Notes: generated by a model not told the origin, from the sequence alone. A DNA stretch of 8,921 nucleotides from CAXTTV01 sp964247295 (GCA_964247295.1 CAXTTV010000197.1:1-8921); one strand, 5' to 3'. Shown: positions 1-7,266, counted from the first letter of the stretch. Program-made: numbers and translations.

Positions 1-315
1 CGTACACGGGTTCTCTGCTCACCAACTGACTCCGCAAAAAAATGAACTGCACCCTTTTTTCACAAACAGCAGTGCTATATATTTCTAGGTAGCCAGAACA
101 GGAAGAAACGTTTTCACTTCAACATCAATGTGAGCATAAAGAACAGGCTTGGGGTTCAGAAAAAAGGGCAGAGATCCGGCAGAATAGCTTGAATTGTGTG
201 ATGCGGTAGTGTGCGCGTTCAACCTTCCCGGCGTCAGTGGAGGTAGTTTTTACGCTGAAACGTGAGCCCTGGCATGTTTCAGCGTAAAAACTACTGGTCG
301 AATTATGTGCACGAC
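1..315. other. Gene-poor stretch left of the hydrolase
   Basis: I find no convincing gene here. All reading frames on both strands are short or lack a recognisable product. One minus-strand frame is open from a GTG near position 50 to the window edge, but it has no clear ribosome binding site and is too short to judge. The only clear structure is the inverted repeat at 243-294. The A- and T-rich tracts around 36-62 and the TATATAT run near 76-82 are what non-coding DNA normally looks like. Confidence 0.5.
243..294. repeat. Perfect 19-bp inverted repeat with 14-nt loop
   Basis: The arm GTAGTTTTTACGCTGAAAC (243-261) is repeated in exact reverse complement at 276-294, separated by 14 nt. It begins about 20 nt beyond the stop codon of the hydrolase on the minus strand, so it could act as a transcript-end hairpin. 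No T-tract follows the stem on either strand, so it is not a standard intrinsic terminator. A miniature transposable element or the remains of transposon ends is an equally good reading. I see no second copy in the window. Confidence 0.85.
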
Positions 316-1068
316 TCAACGCGCCTCGAACGATCGTGCGACTGACGGGGTCGGAATGCTATCCACGAACGCTTTCACGGCAGTAAGCACACGCTCAGGT
401 TGATCGATTTGTGAGAGGTGACCCGCTTCTGGAATAAGTTCAAAGCGAGCGGTAGGAAACGATTGGGCATAGGCACGCCCATAGTCAGGAGGCAACATGA
501 TATCGTTCTCACCCCAGACACACAGGACAGGAACCCTCACCCGCCCAAGTCTGTGTCGCAACTTGGGATTGCGCAGCCCGTCCGGTCCTATGTAAGCCCC
601 CAACGCACCTGGGCCTCTACCCGGCGCTGGTGCCTGACCCGGTGCTGGCGGGCGCATCATATTGATTGGATGCTCATCAACCTGAATACCGCCTGCATCA
701 ATAAGGACCAGGCTACTCAGACGCGTCGAGTTGAATACAGCCAGCTCGGCGGAAATCCAACCACCAAACGAGAGTCCAATGACGATAACATCTCGGAGGT
801 CAAGCCGTTCAAGGAGATCGAGGTAGGTAAATGCAAGGTCGTCTACACTGTTAAACCACTCTGGTCGCGGCTCACCCTCAAATCCAGGATGAGTGGGGAC
901 AAGAACACGTGCCTGCTCTGCCAGTCCTTCGACAAGGCCAGAGACGCTTTTCGGGCCGGCAGCACCATGCAAGATTAAAATGGGACGACCGCTCCCTCGC
1001 TCATCGACGCGTACCATCAGATCGTCAGCGAAAGACTCATTGCGCGTTCGGGAAGAAAATGTGCTCAT
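316..1068 (-). CDS. Alpha/beta hydrolase with shortened cap region
   Basis: This is a 250-residue alpha/beta-hydrolase-fold protein, probably cytoplasmic because no signal peptide is visible. The oxyanion-hole motif LHGAAGP lies near residues 33-39. The nucleophile elbow GLSFGG puts the catalytic Ser at 100. WGEND supplies the acid at Asp189, and EAGHLSQ supplies His217, so the triad looks complete. Between the strand ending IDAGG (about 127) and the PVLCVWG strand (180-186) there are only about 52 residues, rich in Pro, Gly and Ala at 139-156. Relatives usually carry a longer helical cap there. Substrate cannot be predicted; esterase, lactonase or C-C hydrolase activities are all possible. 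The ATG at 1068 is preceded by an AAAGGA-like ribosome binding site about 8-9 nt upstream. The gene lies alone, downstream of a truncated monooxygenase on the same strand. Confidence 0.85.
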   Translation of the reverse strand: MSTFSSRTRNESFADDLMVRVDERGSGRPILILHGAAGPKSVSGLVEGLAEQARVLVPTHPGFEGEPRPEWFNSVDDLAFTYLDLLERLDLRDVIVIGLSFGGWISAELAVFNSTRLSSLVLIDAGGIQVDEHPINMMRPPAPGQAPAPGRGPGALGAYIGPDGLRNPKLRHRLGRVRVPVLCVWGENDIMLPPDYGRAYAQSFPTARFELIPEAGHLSQIDQPERVLTAVKAFVDSIPTPSVARSFEAR

Positions 1069-1140
1069 AGTATGTATCCTTTATCGTAAACGTATTCTAT
1101 CTTTAAGGTCCATCCGGCAAAAGGAAAAGTGACATCGCAG

Positions 1141-1183
1141 ACCATCTATCGGCTGATGTATCACGCGGTCTAGCTTAGATGGT
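1141..1183. repeat. 8-bp inverted repeat upstream of the hydrolase
   Basis: ACCATCTA (1141-1148) is matched by TAGATGGT (1176-1183) across a 27-nt gap. It lies 70-115 nt upstream of the hydrolase start. The half-site distance is long for one operator, so it may be a looping site or coincidence. The surrounding 1069-1261 stretch has no recognisable gene. Confidence 0.3.
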
Positions 1184-1261
1184 ATCAAGACAGACCCGAT
1201 CAAAATGATGCCGGACGAACCAATCTATTATCAACATCGACTTCATTTCAAAAAGAGACTT

Positions 1262-1375
1262 CTAAAAAGACTCATTACTTGTAGGAATATTGCGTGTCTG
1301 AAGTATGCGCACGAGCGTTAAACCACCAGGCCCAAAACCAATTATGGCAATACAAGGGGTTGTATTTGTTGTCAT
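1262..1375 (-). pseudogene. Truncated FAD-dependent monooxygenase, N-terminal stub
   Basis: Thirty-seven codons start at the ATG at 1375 and read into CIAIIGFGPGGLTLVRILQT. This is the beta-alpha-beta dinucleotide-binding motif (GxGxxG) that opens aromatic-ring hydroxylases and TetX-like FAD monooxygenases. In family members the motif continues into an acidic residue that binds the FAD ribose and then about 350 more residues. Here similarity stops after residue 32 and a stop codon follows at once. Other frames downstream to 1070 do not resume a monooxygenase, so this is a deletion rather than a simple frameshift. A strong GGAGG sequence (+ strand CCTCC, 1388-1392) lies 12 nt before the start, which supports a genuine old gene start. 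The stub is divergent from tetR, a common arrangement for such enzymes and their repressors. The product cannot be an active enzyme. Confidence 0.7.
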
Positions 1376-1414
1376 CTCAAGATGGTTCCTCCATAGAATT
1401 CTTCTCCCTGGTAG

Positions 1415-1445
1415 TTGTACACCGTTCAACTTGAACACTGTACAA
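1415..1445. promoter_or_regulatory. 31-bp palindrome, likely TetR operator
   Basis: This near-perfect palindrome is centred on position 1430. The outer arms TTGTACA (1415-1421) and TGTACAA (1439-1445) and the inner arms GTTCAA (1424-1429) and TTGAAC (1431-1436) all match. Only two of the 15 symmetric pairs fail (1422/1438 and 1423/1437). It sits in the gap between the divergent starts of the regulator and the monooxygenase stub, where a TetR-family dimer or pair of dimers would bind to control both genes. Binding by the adjacent regulator is inference; the symmetry is directly visible. Confidence 0.75.
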
Positions 1446-1454
1446 TTTACACCA

Positions 1455-1463
1455 TGGTATGCT
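1455..1463 (+). promoter_or_regulatory. Possible extended -10 element for tetR
   Basis: TGGTATGCT fits an extended -10 pattern (TGnTATnnT) with no good -35 at normal spacing. The -35 position would fall in the right half of the 31-bp palindrome, which suits repression by occlusion. Transcription would start near 1469-1470, giving an almost leaderless message for the ATG at 1479. This agrees with the lack of a visible ribosome binding site there. Confidence 0.3.
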
Positions 1464-1466
1464 ACA

Positions 1467-2117
1467 ATGTCAAGTACCATGAAAATACATCGAGAACAGA
1501 TTATAGAGACGGCCATGTCTCTTCTCGACCAGGACGGTCTGGAAGGGGTGACTGTGAGGAAAGTCGCGGCTGAACTTCATGTGCATGCGGGAGCCCTTTA
1601 CTGGCATGTGCAGAATAAACAAGAATTGCTTGATGAGATGGCGAACGCGCTATTATCTGCGTACTTTACGCATTTCGAGGGACCAAACCCTGAGCAGGAT
1701 TGGTTAGATTGGTTAGAGGAAATATGCCTGCGCCTGCGGCAAGCAATGCTTTCTCATCGGGAAGGGGCACGTGTGGTTGCGGGCGCTGGTTTTGGCCGTG
1801 CAGTCCTGTTAGCACAGTTGGTGGACACGACGATTCGGAACCTTCAGGCCGCTGGCTTCTCTCTCCGCCTGGCCTTTCTCACTTGTAATACCACCCTCTC
1901 CTATGTGTATGGCTTTGTGATTGAAGAGCAGGCTGCTCCAAACGCCGACACAATGAACAAAGATCATGCCATAAATGAAATGACGATAGCTGCTGTCCAG
2001 AGTGAGAAGCAGGCCAAAAATTATACGTCAGATATGGATTTCCTGGCAGGCTTGCAGATGATTCTTGCTGGTGCTAAACAACAGATCAAGCACCCGTCGC
2101 TTGAAAATAAGCTATAG
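1467..2117 (+). CDS. TetR/AcrR-family transcriptional regulator
   Basis: This is a 216-residue one-component repressor. Residues 5-60 form the N-terminal DNA-binding domain, with the helix-turn-helix around AAELHVHAGALYWHVQNKQE, close to the pattern of the classic tetracycline repressor group. The remaining helices match the all-alpha ligand-binding and dimerisation domain of that group (TetR_C type). The reading frame is open from 1305, but that start would put the palindromic operator inside the gene and add about 54 residues unlike the family. ATG 1467 is therefore preferred, and ATG 1479 (MKIHREQ) is equally possible because family members often begin near there. It is divergent from the monooxygenase stub, its probable former target, and likely represses itself through the palindrome. 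The ligand is unknown. Its stop overlaps the stop of the convergent permease gene by six bases. Confidence 0.85.
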   Translation: MSSTMKIHREQIIETAMSLLDQDGLEGVTVRKVAAELHVHAGALYWHVQNKQELLDEMANALLSAYFTHFEGPNPEQDWLDWLEEICLRLRQAMLSHREGARVVAGAGFGRAVLLAQLVDTTIRNLQAAGFSLRLAFLTCNTTLSYVYGFVIEEQAAPNADTMNKDHAINEMTIAAVQSEKQAKNYTSDMDFLAGLQMILAGAKQQIKHPSLENKL

Positions 2118-2987
2118 CCGATCATAGGCAGTCGCCAGCTTTTTTTCCAGAATGTGAGCCAGACGCGAGAGCGGATAACAGATAATGAAGTAGAGCGTGG
2201 CTCCCAAAATGAAGATGAAAAGCTTGGTTCCACCATCCGTCTGGGGATAGGCGAAGGCCGACATGGTCTGCTCCAACTCGACGACCGCGATCACCGAGAG
2301 CAGGGCGCTATCCTGGATCAGGGTAATAAAATTGTTGGTAAAAGGGGGAATTGTCAAACGAATCGCCTGTGGCAGGATGACGTGGCGCATGGTCTGCCAG
2401 GGACTCAGGCCCAGGCTCAATGAGGCTTCGCTTTGCCCACGATCAACGCCCTCGATACCCGACCGGAAAATCTCGGTCATATACGCGCCATAGTTAAAGC
2501 TTAAGCCGATCACACCATAGAAATACGCATTAAACTCGTGAGGAACCAGGCTATTACTTTGAAGGATCGTCATCACATTAAAGGCGGTCGTAAAGGGATC
2601 AAAGCCGATGGCAGAGAGGAGCGCGCCAAAGCCATAGAACCAGAGCAGTAACTGCACCAGAACCGGGGTACCCCGGATCACTTCAACGTACAACTTTGCC
2701 GGCCATCGTAGCAAGCTAAAGCGCGAGAGACAGCACAACGCTCCTATAAAGCCGAGCAGCACTGCGAAAACGGTACTGACAAGCGAGATCTCAATGGTAA
2801 TCAACGCCCCCTGCAACAACAATGAAAGCGTCGAGAACAGGGTCGTCCGATAAAAAAAGAAATAATAGCCGATCCCTGCAATTACTAGAGCTACTATTAG
2901 ATAATAAAGATAATCCACCAGGACCAACCAGTTGTGCTTTGTGGTCCTGGTTGGGACCGCAATGTTTTTCTCTAACGCCTGCCGCAT
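2112..2987 (-). CDS. Polar amino-acid ABC transporter permease (second)
   Basis: This is a 291-residue membrane permease of the His/Glu/Gln/Arg/opine uptake family. After a short polar N-terminus there is an extra hydrophobic segment (about 24-46), then the conserved permease core from about 55. RGTPVLVQ (105-112) and the EAA loop near 187-215 (EASLSLGL...LPQAIRLTIPP) are clear. The EAA loop is the surface that docks on the ATPase. It is the last gene of the operon and pairs with the upstream 221-residue permease, presumably as a heterodimer. The ATG at 2987 follows the previous stop by 21 nt with an AAGGGGG ribosome binding site. The gene ends in CTATAG, shared with tetR, so there is no room for a terminator between the two convergent genes. 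The substrate is probably a polar amino acid such as glutamine, arginine or histidine, but this cannot be fixed from sequence. Confidence 0.92.
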   Translation of the reverse strand: MRQALEKNIAVPTRTTKHNWLVLVDYLYYLIVALVIAGIGYYFFFYRTTLFSTLSLLLQGALITIEISLVSTVFAVLLGFIGALCCLSRFSLLRWPAKLYVEVIRGTPVLVQLLLWFYGFGALLSAIGFDPFTTAFNVMTILQSNSLVPHEFNAYFYGVIGLSFNYGAYMTEIFRSGIEGVDRGQSEASLSLGLSPWQTMRHVILPQAIRLTIPPFTNNFITLIQDSALLSVIAVVELEQTMSAFAYPQTDGGTKLFIFILGATLYFIICYPLSRLAHILEKKLATAYDRL

Positions 2988-3008
2988 GCTTTCGCGCCCC
3001 CTTTCCAG

Positions 3009-3674
3009 TTATAAAGCCGCTCTTAATCGGCGCTCAAAATAGCGAGCCACATAGGAGGTGGGCAGGCTCATACAAAGATACAGGATAATTGCTCCCACAT
3101 ACAATGGTAATGGATTGCTGCCATTCCGTGAGACCCAGAAGTTCAAGGACGCCGTGAGTTCCAGCCCCGAGATTACACTGACAATCGCGGAGTCCTTGAG
3201 CATATAAATAAAGTCGTTAACGAACGGTGGGATCATTAAAGGGATGGCTTGCGGCAATTGCACACGCCAAAACGTTTGAGTTGAGGTAAAACCCAACGAC
3301 TCGGCAGCTTCCGACTGCCCTTGATCCACTGAAAGCAGGCCAGCCCGGAAAATCTCTGCTTCATAGGCCGCATAGTTCAAAGAGAGCGTGACAATACCAG
3401 CAATCCATGGGGTATCATAGACCGCTAGATTATAGGTAGCCAGTACAGCCCCCACTCCGGTGTATAGAACCAGCAGTTGTACCAGAATCGGGGTACTGCG
3501 CATCACATCGATAAAGGCCTGCGCTGGCGATCGTAGCCAGACAAAGGTCGAACCACTCATCAAAGATAGCAGTAGCCCTAAAAGCAATGCCAGTGGAAAT
3601 GATACAAGACAATAGATAAGCGTATTACGCGCCCCAATGAGAAGATCAGGGAGCGCTGACCAGATCAGATCCAT
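3009..3674 (-). CDS. Polar amino-acid ABC transporter permease (first)
   Basis: This is a 221-residue inner-membrane permease, close to the usual length for the HisM/GlnP family. Hydrophobic segments run from about residue 10 to 40, 62 to 80, 90 to 105 and 190 to 210. RSTPILVQ (59-66) and the EAA loop (122-150, SEAAESLGF...LPQAIPLMIPP) identify the family and the ATPase contact. Sequence and motif order parallel the following gene, which suggests an old duplication and a heterodimeric channel. An AGGG-containing ribosome binding site precedes the ATG at 3674. The 79-nt gap from the binding-protein gene shows no hairpin with a T-tract, so cotranscription is likely. Confidence 0.92.
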   Translation of the reverse strand: MDLIWSALPDLLIGARNTLIYCLVSFPLALLLGLLLSLMSGSTFVWLRSPAQAFIDVMRSTPILVQLLVLYTGVGAVLATYNLAVYDTPWIAGIVTLSLNYAAYEAEIFRAGLLSVDQGQSEAAESLGFTSTQTFWRVQLPQAIPLMIPPFVNDFIYMLKDSAIVSVISGLELTASLNFWVSRNGSNPLPLYVGAIILYLCMSLPTSYVARYFERRLRAAL

Positions 3675-3753
3675 GAAATAAACCTACCCTGTTGTCCAAA
3701 ATCGACTATACAGCCGAATTACCTCCGGGGGCAAACGATAGCAAAAGCCGTGA

Positions 3754-4677
3754 TTACTGGATACCAATGGTGGCTTGCTCTGCATTCCACATCTGCCATT
3801 TCTGATAGATTTTGCGCAATGAGCCGTCTTTTTTAATGGCTTGAAGCGCCTGGTTCAGCTCGGAAATCAGCGTTTGAGTATTAGCGTTTGATTTGTTGAG
3901 GCTAATTACATAATCGCTGTTATACAGTGTTTTTCCAACCAGCCGCAGAGCTTTGTTAGGAGTACCACCAGGGCCGCTTCCTAAAACGTAATAAGCGGCT
4001 GGCGGCAGGTCAATCAGGATCGCATCAATCTTTTTTTGGGTCAGATCGTCAAAAGGAAGATTTGTGTCGTACAACTTCACTTTAATCGCTTTGTTGGACG
4101 ATAAAATATCGGCGGCTTTATAAGCCTGACCCGTCCCCACATTCAGGCCCTCAAGATCCTTCAGGGTCAGGTCACTATCCTGTGTTTTGTCTTTGAAACG
4201 GGGATCATCGGCATGTACAACAATCTGCTGCCCATAGCGATAATAGGGATCGGTAAAAACCTGCGTCTTTTTGCGATCCTCGGTAATTTCCCAGCCATTC
4301 ATAATCGCATCAAAGCGATTGGCAAGCAGGGCCTGCTCAAGCTGACCAAAGTCATTCTCAACCTGCCGCTGAGTAATCCCCATAACGCGAGCGAGCGCCC
4401 CTGCGACCTCAACCTCAAAACCCACCAGATCCTTAGGGTTATTAGGATCTTTAAAGACGTAAGGGGCCCCGTCTACATAGTCTGATCCCCAAGCAAAAAT
4501 ACCAGGCGTTTTTAAACCTTTGCTAGCAATTGAAGATGAGCCAGGGCTGGCGGTCGGAGTACTGACATTGCCCCCACAGGCACTGAGAAAGGCCTCAAGC
4601 GATCCCCCAGCCAGTAGTAATCCACTTGACTGACCAGCTCTTTTCAAAAGCGTTCGTCTGCTAATTCCTTCGTGCAT
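3754..4677 (-). CDS. Amino-acid ABC transporter substrate-binding lipoprotein
   Basis: This 307-residue family-3 solute-binding protein captures the amino acid outside the membrane and hands it to the two permeases. The N-terminus combines a twin-arginine signal (SRRTLLKRAG, residues 6-15) with a lipobox LSAC whose Cys34 would be lipidated, so it looks like a Tat-exported lipoprotein. A Ser/Thr/Pro-rich linker follows to about residue 55. The ligand-binding fold shows GFEVEVAGALA (86-96), WEITEDRKK (129-137) with the conserved Arg135, and FTDPYY (141-146), all typical of glutamine, arginine and histidine binding proteins. The ATG at 4677 lies about 11 nt after an AAAGG sequence. It follows the ATPase gene by 60 nt. 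The exact ligand is not predictable. Confidence 0.92.
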   Translation of the reverse strand: MHEGISRRTLLKRAGQSSGLLLAGGSLEAFLSACGGNVSTPTASPGSSSIASKGLKTPGIFAWGSDYVDGAPYVFKDPNNPKDLVGFEVEVAGALARVMGITQRQVENDFGQLEQALLANRFDAIMNGWEITEDRKKTQVFTDPYYRYGQQIVVHADDPRFKDKTQDSDLTLKDLEGLNVGTGQAYKAADILSSNKAIKVKLYDTNLPFDDLTQKKIDAILIDLPPAAYYVLGSGPGGTPNKALRLVGKTLYNSDYVISLNKSNANTQTLISELNQALQAIKKDGSLRKIYQKWQMWNAEQATIGIQ

Positions 4678-4737
4678 ATATTTTACGCCTTTCTATAACA
4701 AAAAAGCAGAAAAGATAGCATAAATGAAGATAAATAC

Positions 4738-5571
4738 TCAAGGAAGAGTGGAAAGCACGCGCTCCAGAAAGATCTGTGTGCGCTTCTCACGAGGGTGTCG
4801 AAAAAGTTCCTCGGCCTCGCCTTCCTCGACAATCGCTCCATCGGACATAAACACGACCCGATCCGAGACATCACGGGCAAACTGCATCTCGTGAGTAACA
4901 ACCACCATGGTACGCCCTTCGTAGGCCAGATCCTTCATTACTTTCAGGACCTCACCGACCAGTTCAGGATCAAGCGCCGAGGTTGGTTCATCGAATAACA
5001 GAGCTTTTGGCTGCATCGCAAGCGCGCGTGCGATCGCGACCCGTTGTTTCTGACCACCGGAGAGCCGATTCGGATACACGTCTTTTTTGTCGGCCAGACC
5101 AACCTTGAGCAGAAGTTGTTCACCTAAATCGGTCGCCTGTGCTTTTGACATCTTACGTACCAGAATTGGAGCTTCAGTGACGTTCTGGATGACCGTCATA
5201 TGCGGGAATAAATTGAACTGTTGGAACACCATGCCCAGCTCACGACGGATGGGAATGAGCTGCTTTATTGAGGAGTGAGGATCTAGGGTCTGCCCATGAA
5301 TGGAGATCTCGCCGCTGGTGGCTTTCTCTAATCCATTCAGGCAACGGATCAAGGTGCTTTTCCCTGAACCACTGGGACCGATTAAGGCCACCACCTCCTG
5401 TTTATGCACAACGAAGTCTACATCCTTGAGAACATGCTTATCCCCAAACTTTTTATTGAGCTTCGAGGTTTGAATAACAACTTCTTCCTGGACCGCATAC
5501 TGTTCCTCGGAGACTATCGGAGCACTTGGAAGCGAGAAAGTGTCATTCGATATAATCGGATTTGATTCCAT
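4738..5571 (-). CDS. Polar amino-acid ABC transporter ATP-binding protein (GlnQ-like)
   Basis: This 277-residue cytoplasmic ATPase powers the importer. Every ABC signature is present: Walker A GPSGSGKST (65-73), Q-loop FQQFN (116-120), signature LSGGQKQR (170-177), Walker B LLFDEP (191-196), D-loop SALD and switch His227 in VTHEM. The spacing is that of the GlnQ/HisP/ArtP group. Relatives are near 240 residues; the excess is an N-terminal tail of about 30 polar residues, which is real if the ATG at 5571 is used. A GGCGG-type ribosome binding site lies about 9 nt upstream. It is the first gene of the four-gene operon. The iscB stop lies only 30 nt upstream on the same strand, and I see no terminator between them, so readthrough from the iscB promoter is likely. 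Confidence 0.93.
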   Translation of the reverse strand: MESNPIISNDTFSLPSAPIVSEEQYAVQEEVVIQTSKLNKKFGDKHVLKDVDFVVHKQEVVALIGPSGSGKSTLIRCLNGLEKATSGEISIHGQTLDPHSSIKQLIPIRRELGMVFQQFNLFPHMTVIQNVTEAPILVRKMSKAQATDLGEQLLLKVGLADKKDVYPNRLSGGQKQRVAIARALAMQPKALLFDEPTSALDPELVGEVLKVMKDLAYEGRTMVVVTHEMQFARDVSDRVVFMSDGAIVEEGEAEELFRHPREKRTQIFLERVLSTLP

Positions 5572-5598
5572 GAAGCATTCCGCCTGTGAAAACCTCTG

Positions 5599-7266
5599 CT
5601 TTTAGCCAGGGGAGGAATTAGGCGCTCCTTTCGGGTTAATTAGGAGTGGAGAGAGATTCACCCCGACATGATAGCTATAGCCATCTGTTCGGTGTACCAC
5701 TTGACAATACCGGTGGGCAACATCAGGTACTTTGCTACCTTTGGTCCCGATGGTGAAGTACCCATTGGCTTTGACGGCCACCCGCCCAACATGCGTTCCC
5801 TTTCTGGTTCCTTTGGGCACCACCGCACACACCAAATCCCCTGTATGGTAGCCGAAATAGCGCTTGCGTCGCTGCCGATGACTAACTGGAAAACCGATCT
5901 CGTTTGGGGTACACATCTTTCGGCGGCCTCGGCCTGTAGCCGTGATCAGTAGGGGAACCACATGTTTGGTAACAAGCTGTTCTGGAGTTGAGGCCCCCAC
6001 ACACGCAGCATCCACCCAATGCGTTTTTGGAAGGTTCCTCATGGATCGGTTATACTTGGTAAGTCCTCCTAAAGCAGTTTCTACCAGTAAACCCGTTTTT
6101 TGGAGCCGCTCCAACAATACCCACTTCGTTGTGTTCACTGCCGCCACATCTTTCAAAGGCTGCTTGAGTTGAGCTTGAACTCGCTTGAGAATCTGCGGCT
6201 TCTTCTTGAGGAACATGGCCAGATCCTGATTGCCCTTCCTCTGGTTGCAGGGGACACAAGCCAGGACTAGATTGCTGATCCGATTGCTCCCTCCATTAGA
6301 GCGAGCAATGACATGCTCCACCTCCAGAGGAACCCCTTTCGCCCCACAGTAGATACAGGTACGGTCAAACTTCTCCAAGAGGTACTCACGCACTTCGTAT
6401 TGGAACAGCTCTCCCTGCTGGTATTCACGCCCAGAGATCTCCGAGTTTTGCATCTGTTGCAAATCAAAACGAACCAGTTCTTGAGAAAGCGCGGTAACGA
6501 GGGCAAGCTTGCTGATGCGCTTCACCCAGTTCAGGATGTTCTCGACCCGCGAAAGCAGAGATGGAGCCAACCATCCTGCCCTACGGCCTCGATTAGAAAA
6601 GCGGGGAGATCTATATCTGGTGGTGCGATTGCGTCTCCCTCTACGCACGGATCTGCGGGTATCCAGGGCGTGTCTGATCGCCTCTCCTCGATGGGTGAGT
6701 TCTGCTGCCCAGACCACTTCTCCGCTCTCATCATTCACGAGGGCCAGACCAGTCGTCTTTGATCCAGGATCGATCTTCAAACGCAAAGGATTAGAAGAGG
6801 GCTGCTTCACCTGCTCTTTTAGAATCAATGTGAAGGGATAGCGCCGGTACACAGCAGCCTGACCTGCTTTGAGCAGCCGGCGTGCCTGGCCCGGATAAAT
6901 GGGATCAAGCGGCATGTTGGTATAATCTAACAAAAATACCTTTGACATCCCTTGTTCTTTCTATAAGCCCAAAGTGGGGCCTCCGCTTGCGCGGGTAATG
7001 CTCACCTCGACAATGATCGCGGTCGGTACTTTGGGCTCTGCACGGGTTTCTCCCTCTACGCCTGTTTAACAGAGCCCTTCTAGAGCGGTGGACCGGTGAA
7101 GCATCCACCGGTAGGTTCTTGAACACTTGCCGCTATCGGAGCCCGATGGAAAGGCATGACCTTTCCCTGGCTGAATCTGCTCAAGTCCAGACTTGGTAAG
7201 CAAGCGAACTCACTTTCCCAAATCTCCGCAATCATGCGGGGGTACTTGACCGAACCCCTCTTTTAG
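5599..7266 (-). mobile_element. omega-RNA-iscB element (IS200/IS605-associated type)
   Basis: The omega-RNA leader and iscB together form one unit of the kind carried by IS200/IS605-related transposons. No Y1 transposase (tnpA) is in the window, so this copy would be non-autonomous. Limits are tentative. CTAAAAG occurs at both ends on the minus strand (7266-7260 and 5605-5599), just before the first omega-RNA hairpin and across the iscB stop codon. One of the two copies may mark the junction. Joining the flanks at this heptamer would put the upstream promoter about 70 nt ahead of the ABC ATPase gene. These elements usually do not leave long target duplications, and a 7-bp match can be chance. 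Confidence 0.5.
5602..6948 (-). CDS. iscB: IscB RNA-guided HNH/RuvC endonuclease
   Basis: This 448-residue protein belongs to the family from which Cas9 evolved. It uses an omega-RNA to direct double-strand DNA cleavage next to a short target-adjacent motif. Domains in order: a PLMP domain (1-52, here reading MPLDP); RuvC-I with LKIDPGSKTTGLAL, catalytic Asp60; an arginine-rich bridge helix (98-125); RuvC-II around SQELVRFDLQ, Glu157; an HNH domain with zinc cysteines 198, 201, 231 and 234 and the EVEHVIARSNGG motif, His212; RuvC-III KTHWVDAAC, Asp313; then a basic C-terminal domain (about 340-430, with CTPNEIGFP, YFGYHTGD and GTHVGRVAV) that reads the target-adjacent motif and RNA. All catalytic positions look intact, and length is normal. 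The ATG at 6948 abuts an AAGGG sequence with GAAAG further upstream. The natural role may be transposon maintenance or homing, but this is not settled. Confidence 0.95.
   Translation of the reverse strand: MSKVFLLDYTNMPLDPIYPGQARRLLKAGQAAVYRRYPFTLILKEQVKQPSSNPLRLKIDPGSKTTGLALVNDESGEVVWAAELTHRGEAIRHALDTRRSVRRGRRNRTTRYRSPRFSNRGRRAGWLAPSLLSRVENILNWVKRISKLALVTALSQELVRFDLQQMQNSEISGREYQQGELFQYEVREYLLEKFDRTCIYCGAKGVPLEVEHVIARSNGGSNRISNLVLACVPCNQRKGNQDLAMFLKKKPQILKRVQAQLKQPLKDVAAVNTTKWVLLERLQKTGLLVETALGGLTKYNRSMRNLPKTHWVDAACVGASTPEQLVTKHVVPLLITATGRGRRKMCTPNEIGFPVSHRQRRKRYFGYHTGDLVCAVVPKGTRKGTHVGRVAVKANGYFTIGTKGSKVPDVAHRYCQVVHRTDGYSYHVGVNLSPLLINPKGAPNSSPG

Noticed and set aside
418..978. Long open frame on the plus strand opposite the hydrolase
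   Set aside because: The opposite strand encodes a hydrolase with a full catalytic triad; the plus-strand product has no recognisable motif or ribosome binding site.
1187..1258. Short minus-strand frame of 23 codons beginning MKSMLIIDWF after the monooxygenase stub
   Set aside because: It is too short, has no clear ribosome binding site, and cannot be matched to the missing part of the monooxygenase or to any family I recognise.
1305..1466. Upstream extension of the TetR reading frame
   Set aside because: It would contain the operator palindrome and the monooxygenase stub in antisense, and adds residues with no family similarity.
2918..2950. 9-bp inverted repeat CCAGGACCA/TGGTCCTGG with a 15-nt loop
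   Set aside because: It lies wholly inside the early codons of the second permease, has no T-tract and has no known site type. It could form an mRNA hairpin, but codon constraint or chance explains it.
4678..4737. T-rich stretch between ATPase and binding-protein genes as a terminator
   Set aside because: The T-runs are not preceded by a stable stem, and the gap fits internal operon spacing.
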